Origin: Amanita rubescens
Lineage: Eukaryota; Basidiomycota; Agaricomycetes; Agaricales; Amanitaceae
NCBI GenBank assembly: GCA_015039365.1
Contig: WION01000008.1
Coordinates: forward strand, 1-64,000
Length of the DNA stretch: 64,000 bases
Direction of reading: 5' to 3'
The stretch's first letter is position 1, and each line of letters begins with the position of its first letter. The notes below the pieces were generated by a model that saw nothing but the letters and a program-made list of their open reading frames with translations, was not told the DNA's origin and searched no databases. The position numbers and the translations under genes were made by a program. Positions 38,550 through 48,522 of this stretch are shown here, piece after piece.

Positions 38550-39592
38550 TGACCGATAGCTCGGAGGTCTATCGGATTGCGATGGGTAAGTTATGATATT
38601 CTGAGTTGTTTTCTGATCTCAATTCTGCTATATATATTAGTGTTACACCCCCGGCACAAACTCACCTACTTCCGAAGTGTGCGGTGGTCGGACGAGTGGA
38701 TCAACGTGGCCAAAACTCTTGTTCGCGATGAGTTTGAACGATCGTACAACCATACTACGAGTGATACAGATTCTGATGTTGAGATTCTTGATGATGCCCA
38801 AGCTGGCTCCAAAACTGTCAAGAAATCCAAGGTATGCTTTCTTCCTATGATCTTGTTATATTTGTTCTAAAATTGAATATAGAATATCTTCGACAATCTC
38901 CCAGCTCTTGCAGCCCCGAAATCCTCAGACGCATCCTCTGAGCTTGACTGCTATCTCAAGCTAGATGTAGAAGATGTAGACAATGCTATTGCTTGGTGGC
39001 ACGAGCGCTGCTTGCTCTATCCCAAGCTCTCGCAGATGGCACTAGATTATTTAACAATTCCAAGTGAGTATTTTATACCGTGAACACTGAATTGTGATCA
39101 ATTCTTCCAATGTCATCTTTAGCAACATCCATTGATGTTGAGCAGTTCTTTAGCCGTGGCCGACTACTTCTTTCTCATACACGTTCCAGACTATCCAGCC
39201 ATACAACGGCCGCTATTCTGTGCCTCGGACATTGGAGCCAACTCAATCTAATTAAAAACAACGACATAATAAAGGTAACCTCAATCCCAGAACACATTAC
39301 CGACGAGAATACTATAGTACTTGACTAGATAGTAGCCCTTTTCATCATCTTCCAGACTCCCACTAGTTTACGAGCTCATAATCTTATAGTTAATATATGT
39401 TCGTTATTTTTACATCAACAGGGTACAACCCATGCGGGTACGGGTGCAGGTAAGAGGTCAGGTATGGGTACGGGTCACCTTATTCTGTACCCGCGTCCAA
39501 ACCCATACCCTGGCTAAGGGTACGGGTAGGTCATGGGGTCCGGGTCTGGGTACGCATGTAGATACCCACGGGTATACCCGAGCCAATCCCTA

Positions 39593-39600
39593 ATTGTAGT
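39593..39600. repeat. 8-bp target duplication of the hAT element (right)
   Basis: ATTGTAGT, matches 33926-33933. Confidence 0.93.
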
Positions 39601-39610
39601 AGAAGGGCGG

Positions 39611-40016
39611 TGTAACGAGCCGATTCCGGCTACGTTGGAACCGATCTCCGAATCCTTCCGAAGCTCCCTGAAGCACTCCGAGCCTATGCTCGATCCTGGA
39701 GGATGATCGTTTGTGTTCGGATGCATGCACAGGCCTCGGACTTGGTGCAGGATTCATCACATGGTCACCTCGTGCCTCCGTAGTATATATACCATTGTGT
39801 ATGTAGTTGTAGTTAGCGAATTATCACCCCATTACTGCTCCGAGTTCGATTCCTTTCGTTCCTTTTGTTCCCTTCGTTCCTCGGTGCTTCGGACACCTTC
39901 CACTCGTTCACCTTCGCATTCGGCACCCTCTCTGCCTCCGAGGCACCCCCAGGACTGACCTCCGAAGCCCCTTTGGCCGAACGCACTTCCGCATCGGCCT
40001 TCTTCTGATCGTTTCA
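39611..40016 (+). repeat. Element D 5' LTR
   Basis: 406 bp, TG...CA; TATA-like GTAGTATATATACC near 39780. Confidence 0.9.
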
Positions 40017-40402
40017 ACTGGAGCCCACCGCGAGGGGCTCTTAGGTCAGTCCGTCGGTCATTCCTTTCACCCAACTGCTGCACAGAAAGCATCGGACAAG
40101 CTCCGGTGTCACTTGGAATCTGCTCCGAGCCACTCCAAGCACTCTGCCGGCCCTCCCATAGCTCAGAGACCATACCCCGCCGACCTTTCTTCAATTATAC
40201 CCTCCCCACTCTTTACACTGCAGTAGCCTTCACCACTCGGCCCCACAGCACTGACACAGCATCAGCCGAACAACGCCCACACGTTCCACTACTCCCGATC
40301 CAGCTCCGATCAATCAATAGCTTTCATCCCTGAAGCCCCTTGCTTAATCCACCTCGCTTTCCATCAGAACAGCTCGCTTCGCTTCAGCCTGCCAGTAACA
40401 TC

Positions 40403-41920
40403 ATGACCGAACCAAGCCGCCGCATGCCCATCCGAACGAACAAGGAGGCACCCTGCTTCCGAGGCACCGCCGCTGGCCTTGAGAGATACCTCGAAGATAT
40501 CGAGATGATCTGTGAGGATAGACAACGCTCCGGAGATGCTGAACTGATCAAATGGGCCATCTACTACACCGATGAGAAATCTTCCGAGATCTGGAGAGCC
40601 GCTCGGGACACCCTATCGGATCCGAAAACCTGGGACGCGTTTAAGAAAGCAATTGCCGAGATCTACCCCGAGGCACAGCCCGATCGCCGCCACACTATTG
40701 CAGCACTACATGCCGTTTCCGACCGCTTCTCAGCGCAAAATGTCACATCCAAGACAGCCCTTGCTGAGTATCACAGGGAATTTTCCGGAACAGCTCAATA
40801 CCTCATCGGAAAGCGCCGCATGACACGCCGTGAGGCAAGCATCATGTACATGTCCGCATTCCCTCCGGATCTCCGACCTGATATCACTACTCGGCTCACA
40901 ATCAAGTACCCGGACGTCCACCCCGATGACGGCTATGATCTAAAAGACATGAATAGTGCCGCGCAATTCATTATCAGCTCAAGGTCTGCTATAGCCTTGC
41001 TCACCGCAACCACCCCACAAGCTCCGACACTTCCGACGCCTCTGACACCTATCCCTACTCCCCCTCCGAGCACTGCCTTCGCTCCGAGCACAGCTTCCAC
41101 CCATCTCCTTAGCGGATGCATTTTCTGCGGAGATATCAATCATCAGACGGCCTGGTGCCATATCAGGGATGAATACGCAAGGCAAGGGAAGATCAAAATA
41201 GTCGACGGACGGATTCAATTTTTGGACGGCAACGAACCGAATGCATTCCAATACCGCCACTTCGGACAATGGTTCAAAGAACGCATTGATGTATGGCTGC
41301 TGAGGTACACACAGCCGACCGCTCCGAAGCCATTTGTGTCCTCCAACTACTTCCTGGAAGCTCTAGACCACTCCGGAACGCATACCGCCGAGCCTGTCAA
41401 TACTGAAGCACTGCAAAACGTACATACGACTCTGACGCACATACACATTAGCACCACGATCCCTAATCAATCCACACTCCCTAATACCACCCCCTCCGAA
41501 CCCTCTGAGCCCTCCAGACCCTCCGACGCTCCTACCACTACAACACATGATATCGCCGAGACCTCCGAGGCTCCTGATGACCCCACCACTGCTACGCCAA
41601 TTTCTGCCACCCCGGAAACCCTCGGCGACCCCATCGCCGAAGTCTTTATCATTTCCGAGCCATCTGGCATCCCAACAGCTGCCATTCCGAGACCTGATTC
41701 TGCCGAAATTCCGACCGCCGCCCTGACCGCCTGCACGATTGAAGAAAGCGAGATGAGAAGAACCCACCCACCACTTCCCTTCTACTTCCTATCACCATCC
41801 GATCTCCCCGTCCTGACCAGGAGGTGTAACGAGCCGATTCCGGCTACGTTGGAACCGATCTCCGAATCCTTCCGAAGCTCCCTGAAGCACTCCGAGCCTA
41901 TGCTCGATCCTGGAGGATGA
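40403..41920 (+). CDS. Element D Gag (CCHC knuckle), ends inside the 3' LTR
   Basis: 505 residues from the first in-frame ATG (TEPSRRMPIRTNKEAPCFRG). A capsid-like helical part (residues 15-210; ETYPEAQ-like IAEIYPEAQPDRRH, LAEYHREFSGTAQYLIGK) is followed by CIFCGDINHQTAWC (C-x2-C-x4-H-x4-C) at about residue 240 and a long Pro/Thr/Ser-rich tail. The stop TGA at 41918-41920 lies 93-95 bases inside the 3' LTR, so the last 31 residues are LTR-encoded. No premature stop, unlike the other elements here. Confidence 0.85.
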   Translation: MTEPSRRMPIRTNKEAPCFRGTAAGLERYLEDIEMICEDRQRSGDAELIKWAIYYTDEKSSEIWRAARDTLSDPKTWDAFKKAIAEIYPEAQPDRRHTIAALHAVSDRFSAQNVTSKTALAEYHREFSGTAQYLIGKRRMTRREASIMYMSAFPPDLRPDITTRLTIKYPDVHPDDGYDLKDMNSAAQFIISSRSAIALLTATTPQAPTLPTPLTPIPTPPPSTAFAPSTASTHLLSGCIFCGDINHQTAWCHIRDEYARQGKIKIVDGRIQFLDGNEPNAFQYRHFGQWFKERIDVWLLRYTQPTAPKPFVSSNYFLEALDHSGTHTAEPVNTEALQNVHTTLTHIHISTTIPNQSTLPNTTPSEPSEPSRPSDAPTTTTHDIAETSEAPDDPTTATPISATPETLGDPIAEVFIISEPSGIPTAAIPRPDSAEIPTAALTACTIEESEMRRTHPPLPFYFLSPSDLPVLTRRCNEPIPATLEPISESFRSSLKHSEPMLDPGG

Positions 41921-42221
41921 TCGTTTGTGTTCGGATGCACACACAGGCCTCGGACTTGGTGCAGGATTCATCACATGGTCACCTCGTGCCTCCGTAGTAT
42001 ATATACCATTGTGTACGTAGTTGTAGTTAGCGAATTATCACCCCATTACTGCTCCGAGTTCGATTCCTTTCGTTCCCTTCGTTCCTCGGTGCTTCGGACA
42101 CCTTCCACTCGTTCACCTTCGCATTCGGCACCCTCTCTGCCTCCGAGGCACCCCCAGGACTGACCTCCGAAGCCCCTTTGGCCGAACGCACTTCCGCATC
42201 GGCCTTCTTCTGATCGTTTCA
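41825..42221 (+). repeat. Element D 3' LTR
   Basis: 397 bp; lacks one 9-bp unit of the TTCGTTCC-type stretch present in the 5' LTR. Preceded by AGGAGG purines. Confidence 0.9.
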
Positions 42222-43604
42222 GCGGGAACATTTAAAGAAAACCAAATGCGATGGCCCAAGATGCAATTGATGGGCACGCTGGCTCGTCGAGACCATTGAA
42301 GGCTATGATGAGGATAACGAAGATTATGAACTCGGCGAATTCCAAGCCTGTGAAGTTCATAAACCAAAAAAATCATTCAGGGGCTCAAAAGTCAAACAAG
42401 TAATACCCTTCAGGGCACAGGAGGAATTTAATTGTGGCAAACCATTGCCGATCATTCCCCCTAAAGAACCGGTAGTCATCAAAAGGAGCGGCTCCACAGT
42501 TATGGAATCAAGGCTGTCGGCCGGGGGAGCGGTAACCAGCCCTGAAGATTCCTATTCAGGAAAGGCCATGGAAGGCATCCCAGCTGAAGGCGAAGGAAAA
42601 ATTTACCAAGCACAAAAGTCATGTGCCGCAATAGTACAAAGGGAAGAACTCCATAAGTGGATGACCCCCTTCCCATCGGAAATAAAGAAGGACAGGTCCA
42701 GAACCAAAGTCCAAAAATGGTTAGCAGGAGGTGTCAGAATGAACAACATTTGGATTCCAATCAAAACTGGCCCAAACCAAACCTCCATGCTAGAAGATTA
42801 CATGAAGGTGTCGGCAGTAGACCACGCACGACAGCTGCCTGGTTGGTGCTATATGGCACTAATCAAACAAGAATACCATAAAGGTTACCACTGGCCAGCA
42901 TACCCAATGGCAGCACAATTGGCGCAATTGCCAAAAGAAATGAGAAACAACTGTGGAGCAGAAATAACGCAGGAGTACCCCAGCACGTATCATGTATACC
43001 CGGATGAAAGACCGCAGCACTGCACCCCTTGGAAAGCAATTGAGAATATGGGATGCAGAGCACTTAAATGGGTATCAATAGGAGCGGAAGGATCAGTGGA
43101 CTGGTTCTTGGCGCAAATAACTGCCATGCAAGCGCAAATCACCACGCTAACGGCTAGCAATGCAGAACTACAAACGCAGGTAGCAGCAATAGAGCCAGGC
43201 CATGGAACCTTCGATGTAGAAGCTCTAGCTGAAGCACTAGCAGCAGTGCTACCAAGACCCCCACCGCCGAGACCAGAAAGGGCGAGACCATCGGCCTGAG
43301 ACCCAGAAACATTTGATGGAACAATGGAAAAGACCAAGGCATTCCTCACGGATTGCCAGTTATTCTTAACCATAAGGGAAACCGATTACCCGGAGGAACA
43401 CCAAAGAATAACCTGGGTCCTAAACCATATGACAGAAGGATTGGCAGCAATCTGGAGAGAAAATGTGGTCCACCATATGAGACTCCACGAATCAGACAGG
43501 TTGCATCCATACCCGATAAGGGACCCTACGAACACCAATCCGGCAGGAAATCAGACAGTTAATACCTTGTTCAACATGCTTCGCTGGGAATTTGGTGACA
43601 TGGA

Positions 43605-45287
43605 TAGTGTTGTGAGGTTAGGTTAAGTCCGGTTAATTGCCCCAAAATTGATTAACTGTAACTGATCAATTAACTGATGACCCAGAATTTCCTTAACCTT
43701 AACTGGACCGGTTATAACCGATTTATGTAATCTGGTAGAGCAGATTATTAGCATCATTTTAAGCCCCTATTCATGTAATTTGGACCAGTGGTTCATGAGA
43801 TATGAAGTGTTTTGTGAGTGATGTCAAGATAATTGGTTTCCCATTAGCAATGTTGTCTATGATGCTCATAACTGATCAATATAAGTCAGAAACAAGTCCC
43901 AAATGCCAACAGCCTATGTCAGAAGTATATTGTCCAATACAGAATGATAAACATAATGAAAATTGCATATAAATCAGAGCCTCATGACAGCCATGCAAAA
44001 CTTTGCTCCTCATCAGCATCCCAGAGAACTATGTTTCTGAGTGTGGTGAGGGAAATAGCTAGCAGATTGAACATGAGAAACTAATTGTATATTGCTTTTT
44101 GCATGTCATGGACCACATTGCTAATGAGAAACACAATAATTTGACATCCCTTCACAAAATACTTCATATCTCATGAACCACTGGGCCAAATTACATGAAT
44201 AAGGGCTCAAAATGAAGCTAAGGACCTGCTCTACAAGATTGCACAATTTAACCGGTCATAACCGGTCCGGTTAAGGTTAGGGAAAGGGCCTAACCTTAAC
44301 TGATAATTAACTGGTTGAGCAGTTAGGTAGTGATTCAAGGTCCGGTCCGGTCCGGTTTTTTTTCCTTTTTTGGAAAGACCGAAACCGGACCGGTCTCACG
44401 GTGTCCCTGATATCGAAAAGACCGGAACCGGACCGCTTAAGACCGCAAGACTGGTCTTAATTTAAAAAAAAGACCGGTTAAGACCGGTCCTGGACTGGTC
44501 CTGGTCTGGACCGGTCTTGGACTGGTCTGGACTGGTCTGGACTGGTCTTGGACTGGTCTAGACTAATCCTTACATTAGTTTCTATGTCCCTATGTCTCCC
44601 ATACAACAATTTAAAACTACAAAACTTCATAAATATCAATATGTTCCTAACCCTCACCCTCTCACACCCTCTCACACCCAGCTGCACTCAGATGAGACAC
44701 ATAAAACCATTTTTGATGATGCCAGGAGACTGCCAAACATTGCCAAAGAGATTGCCAAAGAGATCACCAAAGAGAGAATGAAGCCCAGTGTTGCTGACCC
44801 TCACCCTCCCACTGTTCAATTATGTTCCATTGGATGTACTAGAGCATACCTAGATTAGTTAATTTCAGAATACCTTACCTGGAGTGTTGCAACAACAGAT
44901 GTTTTCAAAATTCACATGTTATATATAACTTTAGACAAACTTTACTACTGTGAACTCAAATCTCAACCGTTTTTTATGTTTCAATACTCAAAAAAAAGCT
45001 AAAATATAGGAGAACATGACTGTGTTGGTCACATGTGACAATTAGCGGTCTAGGACCGGTCTAGACCGGTCTTTTGCGGTTTTTTTGATTTTAAAAATTT
45101 AAAAAGACCGGAACTGGACTGCCCTTGGACCTCCTAAGACCTGAGACTGCAGTCCGGTCCAAATCGGTCCTGGTCCGGTCCAGTTCCGGTCTTTTTCGGT
45201 CCTGAGAGACTGGAAATGGAAACACTACAGTTAGGTTCAGTTAAGTTACAGTTAATTGCGGTTACATAACTTAACCTCCAATCACTA
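43605..45287. mobile_element. Non-autonomous hAT-like element B2, with C1 inside
   Basis: Same family as B1, opposite orientation, TAGTG...CACTA ends. Its two flanks (GACATGGA in gypsy E gag; ACTGGCAC in copia-A gag) do not match, so it sits at a rearrangement junction. It lacks element G. Confidence 0.75.
44328..45227. mobile_element. Non-autonomous hAT-like element C1
   Basis: 900 bp, TAGTG...CACTA ends, perfect 8-bp duplication CAGTTAGG (44320-44327 and 45228-45235). Subterminal arrays of ACCGGTC / GACTGGTCT motifs. No credible coding frame; a nearly identical inverted copy (C2) is at 58871-59770. Confidence 0.88.
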
Positions 45288-46714
45288 ACTGGCACAACCT
45301 GCCATCACTCAACAAATGATTGATGATGCAAGGGCAATAAAAAAGGCCTTTGATGATTGGGTCGTTGAGGATGATCGCATCCTCGGATCCATAAATATGA
45401 AATGTTCTGCTACAATACAGCAGATCAATCAAAGCGTTAATTCCACCCAAGTCTTATGGCGGAATTTAGCTGAACAATACGACGTGACAACGTCTGCTGG
45501 TATATATAATGATTTCCAATTAGCCGTTACTTGGAAATTTCAAGACAAGAAGGATCCCACACAATCCTTAAACGACCTCCTCGCCATAATAAACCGCTTA
45601 GCATCAAGCAGAATTACATTGCCTGCAAATGTCCAGGCAATGATTGTACTTTCAGCTGTCCCTAGTCATTGGGACAATTTTGCTGCTGTGGTTCTAGCCA
45701 CAACAGAACCATCAGATCTCATGATCCAAGGGATACTTCCCTTAATCCAGAATGAGTGGCGCCGAAGGCACCCTGAATCTGCTGTGACAGCTAATACGTC
45801 GCAACAACGGCAGCAACCATGGCAACAAGTACGTGGTCGAGGACGTGGATGTGGACGCAGATGTGGCCATGGATCAGGTTGTGGACATGGGGGGAGGCCT
45901 TATTCTAGGCCTCCACAAGGCGCTGAAACATCGGCTCCACCAGCTCCTCTGGCGAATCAAAATTGGCCGGGTAAAATTGAGGGCCAAAAGAGAGGTCCTA
46001 ATTGGGAGAGGAACCGAGAACGCCGAAAGGCAGATGCAGCCAAGAAGAAGGCTGCCAAAGCCACAGAACATACTATGGGTTCTGCACATACCGTCGCCCA
46101 TATTGGGCCTTATAGCATCACTGAGCCCGACTTTGTTCAGGGCTCTAGTAAAGACAAGGACAAACAGGACTTCGCATCCTATAAATCGAATCGAGGAATG
46201 GGGATATCATTGGATGATATCGATTATAAAAATATGGATATACATAGATCAGGAAGCTGAACTATATTACGATGATTATTACTATGAAGATAATGGCGAA
46301 CAATGGTATGAAACCATTAAGAAGCTGGAAATGGCTAACTTTCTCTTCATAGAGGCAGGAATGAAAATGGTGTTCCCTAAATTGGGACATCATTGTCGTA
46401 CTATAAATTCCTTCTTTGTACAATCTGTACTATATGATAGTATAAATTATAAAGAAAATTTAGACGAAAACTGCCTTGTAAGAGATAAGTTGTGTGACAC
46501 AAATGCCATTTATAGTGCCCTTATGATTGAATGATCATATAATATTGGTAACATGTTTAAGAAACCTTTTACATGTTTAGCGGTCAATAAACAAAAGTTT
46601 AAAGATAAAGTACATCCAACATGTCCCTGTCCAGAATGTGTTGAGAAGCGTACTGGAGATACACTATGGATGTGTGACTCTGGTGCATCCGATCACTTTA
46701 CCTTTAGTAGGAAA
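45288..46714 (+). pseudogene. Copia-A gag/protease fragment
   Basis: Starts within gag (AITQQMIDDARAIKKAFDDW) at the edge of B2 and runs to the protease motif LWMCDSGASDHFTFSRK, where copia B inserted. It has one frameshift near 46250 and a TGA at about 46532. Arg codons of the RG tail are often TGT, CAT or TGx, consistent with CpG loss. The RG position that is TGA in A1 is CGT here. Confidence 0.85.
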
Positions 46715-47120
46715 TGACGAAGTTATCTTATCTAATCTAAGATAACAAGGAAATCTTATCTTATCTGCTTACTAAGCAGATCAGGATATATATAGATAGA
46801 ACCTTGTAGAAGGTTCTAGTACACTTGCGTCATCCCTACTGCGGATGGCGCCATATGACACCATAGCTGCGCATGACATCAGCGCAGCTCCATATTTCCA
46901 TATATGAGTATGACGTATGTAGTTACATATATTTACTTATGTTGTTACCTATTAGGACACAGACAGTATATAAAAACCTGCCATGTACCGTAGAATAGGA
47001 ACAAGCTCTCTTAACCTCCTACCACCATCTTCTCAGCTGAGTGGTCTGCTACAGAACACATCGGGTAAGCTATCGCTTTAACTCCTCGACGCTGCGCTAC
47101 TGGGCATTTCCCTTTCGTCA
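46715..47120 (+). repeat. Copia B 5' LTR
   Basis: 406 bp, TGACGAAG...TTTCGTCA with a 5-bp inverted end (TGACG/CGTCA); TATA-like gtatataaaaacc near 46968. Confidence 0.92.
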
Positions 47121-47132
47121 GGTTATGGGCCC
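47121..47132 (+). promoter_or_regulatory. Primer-binding site of copia B
   Basis: GGTTATGGGCCC right after the LTR, complementary to the initiator tRNA-Met anticodon arm, as in copia A1. Confidence 0.85.
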
Positions 47133-47690
47133 CGACATGGTATTGCTTGTCGACGCTATCGCCAACGACGTACGCGATGTGTGAACACAGGTATAGTATC
47201 GTGCAGGTCTGTGGATCTGTAGCACCATTGATTACAGCTAACCCTTGCACCTGCTATAAGAGCTAATGACATGCGCCCGGACCCTAGGGCTAAGGGGGAT
47301 CTCCTAGACACCCAGGGATAAGGGTATTACCTACATTTCTCAAGGCTGGCATGGCAACCTTGACCCCCACAGAGTTTTACTTGCCCTCTGTGATGTGATT
47401 GGGGTATTAATGCATGATATAACATCATAAGCCCCTTAGAGGCTTTAAAATACAATATGGCTCGTATATAGCTATTCTAGTATAAAGGACGGGCTGACAT
47501 CCCATTTGGGGTGGTACACGCAGTCTATTGAGGATGCGCCCTTAGGGACTCCTCTAGTCGGAATGTTCTAAGGAACATTCTAAGTTTAGGCTCTGTGGTG
47601 ATCCCACAATCCTATCTAGATAGCTTCATATTGTTTACCAGTTGTGCTTACATAGCTGTCTGGGGGGTTTATGGACCAGAAGCTATTTCT
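47133..47690 (+). ncRNA. Conserved leader RNA of copia B
   Basis: Shares long blocks with the copia-A leaders although LTRs and proteins differ. Hairpins are at 47340-47363 (TCAAGG stem, loop CTGGCATGGCAA, CCTTGA), 47429-47445 (AAGCC/GGCTT) and 47561-47580 (GAATGTTC/GAACATTC). Stem bases differ from copia A in compensating pairs. Confidence 0.65.
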
Positions 47691-47952
47691 ATTCCTGGAA
47701 CAAACTGTTCTCCCTCGTTCAAAGGGATCCAGGGGAGAAATGCCGTTTTGCACGCTCCCAGTTCCAGGACCATATGCATGTCATCTCTTACAGGTAGCAC
47801 ATTCACACACATGGGTACACGTCCAAGGTGGTAGTGTCCAGGCATATCCATGCTTGGAGTAGCTCATAAGCTGCACGAATGGGTTGTTGTCATTTCCGTA
47901 ATGACACCTCATTAATTGTTCCAATTTAGATATAAAATCTTCGCTCCAGCCT

Positions 47953-48516
47953 ATGAGCCGTCGAGCTAGAAGATATAATAGATTAGCAGAAGACATAAAT
48001 AGGCTCAACCACCTATATCCAAGTTCATCTTCCGATAGTGAACTTGAATCGCTAACTGCAAACTTTGCAAGCAGTTCAGCTCGCATAACTACCCGGCCAT
48101 TTAACCGGATAGTTCCAACATATCCATCTGCGTCATCTTCTGAGGACGAATTAGATCGTGATCCAAACGATTATTACGTCCCACGCGCAGATACTCCCCT
48201 TCCTGTTTATCTACCAGGAAGAGCTCATCATTCAGCAGGTGTACACACTTCGCTGATAAACCGTCAGTACAGACTTGAAACTGACACATTTCGATCCGGT
48301 TTCACTCTAACCGACGAAATCCAGTTCCGAAGATCTTTAATCGAAGATCGAGGACCTGATTATAGCGAGGTCGAACCGTTCTCGCAACACAGTTCAAGTT
48401 CGTTCAGCTCACTAGCTGAACCAAATCAAATCATCATCCGACAAAGGTTCCGTAGAACCTTTTTACAACTCTTTCTTGCCACTTTCCTCGCATCACTCTC
48501 AATCTTCATTATCTAA
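47953..48516 (+). CDS. Copia B pre-gag protein with C-terminal hydrophobic anchor
   Basis: 187 residues from ATG to TAA; six bases then separate it from the gag ATG, in the same frame. The N-terminus is Arg-rich (SRRARRYNRLAEDINRLN), the middle is Ser-rich and acidic (SSSEDELDRDPNDYY) with TPLPVYLPGR, and the C-terminus ends RRTFLQLFLATFLASLSIFII, a tail-anchor-like segment. Corresponds in place, size, TPLPVY motif and anchor to the copia A1 frame at 29301-29852. No known family recognised. Confidence 0.7.
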   Translation: MSRRARRYNRLAEDINRLNHLYPSSSSDSELESLTANFASSSARITTRPFNRIVPTYPSASSSEDELDRDPNDYYVPRADTPLPVYLPGRAHHSAGVHTSLINRQYRLETDTFRSGFTLTDEIQFRRSLIEDRGPDYSEVEPFSQHSSSSFSSLAEPNQIIIRQRFRRTFLQLFLATFLASLSIFII

Positions 48517-48522
48517 AGAAAG

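Larger units (their letters stand above)
34413..39328 (+). pseudogene. hAT transposase (BED finger, RNase H-like, dimerisation domain)
   Basis: Multi-exon transposase. A disordered N-terminus is followed by a BED-type finger (FKCIG-stop-GCKATIRQFL, STSNMRKHVRACWG), then the DDE-like core (KLSFLTDGWTSPNHRPF; LAVTCDNASNNNVM), an acidic insert (about 35840-36010), RDVATRWNSTYNMFDYCL, and after the nested element VLHPRHKLTYFRSVRW and the C-terminal hAT dimerisation motif TSIDVEQFFSRGRLLLSHTR ending at 39328. A TGA at 34930-34932 lies inside the finger where Arg (CGA) would fit, and the exon join near 35181 could not be made in frame. Element B1 at 36711-38541 splits the gene between RYYQL and TDSSEVYRIAM. 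Inactive as it stands. Confidence 0.88.
33934..39592 (+). mobile_element. hAT DNA transposon (5.66 kb, with nested insertions)
   Basis: Ends are inverted: TAGGAATTGGCTCGGGT on the left and TAGGGATTGGCTCGGGT on the right (reverse strand). Both subterminal regions carry many copies of GGGTACGGGT-type motifs in both orientations (33960-34080 and 39420-39580), the expected transposase-binding pattern. An 8-bp duplication flanks it. It carries one transposase gene and is itself interrupted by element B1. Confidence 0.93.
39611..42221 (+). mobile_element. Gag-only LTR retrotransposon D
   Basis: 2.6-kb element with direct LTRs (39611-40016 and 41825-42221; TGTAACGAGCC...GATCGTTTCA) and a 4-bp GCGG duplication (39607-39610 and 42222-42225). 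The interior codes only for a Gag with a CCHC knuckle; there is no protease, RT or integrase. This fits a non-autonomous TR-GAG type that needs enzymes from another element. The LTRs differ by a 9-bp deletion and few substitutions. Confidence 0.9.
33647..43604 (+). pseudogene. Gypsy E gag, split by a hAT element and by LTR element D
   Basis: Segments 33647-33933, 39601-39610 and 42226-43604 read as one continuous frame once the hAT element and element D, each with one copy of its target duplication, are set aside. The N-terminus is MADIFRKLRSMLHTV; the retrotransposon gag domain is at the end (DPETFDGTMEKTKAFLTDCQ, WVLNHMTEGLAAIWRENV). In-frame TGA stops are at 42268-42270 and 43297-43299. 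The frame is cut at 43605 by element B2 and does not resume on the far side. No pol of this element is in the window. Confidence 0.8.

Noticed and set aside
40730..41770. Long open frames on the minus strand opposite element D gag and Gly-rich frames at 41363-41767
   Set aside because: They are antisense shadows of the Pro/Thr/Ser-rich gag tail, without known motifs.
42445..43299. Stand-alone 284-codon gene
   Set aside because: It is an internal part of the gypsy E gag frame, bounded by sequence shared with the parts upstream of the hAT and element D and by a TGA.
44478..44858. Coding frames within C1 and their identical twins in C2 (59240-59620)
   Set aside because: They are the same short frames in both copies, made of subterminal ACCGGTC repeats and flanks; no start context or domain suggests a protein.
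47595..47862. Open frames in the copia B leader
   Set aside because: They overlap the structured leader, are not conserved in copia A, and precede the real pre-gag ATG.
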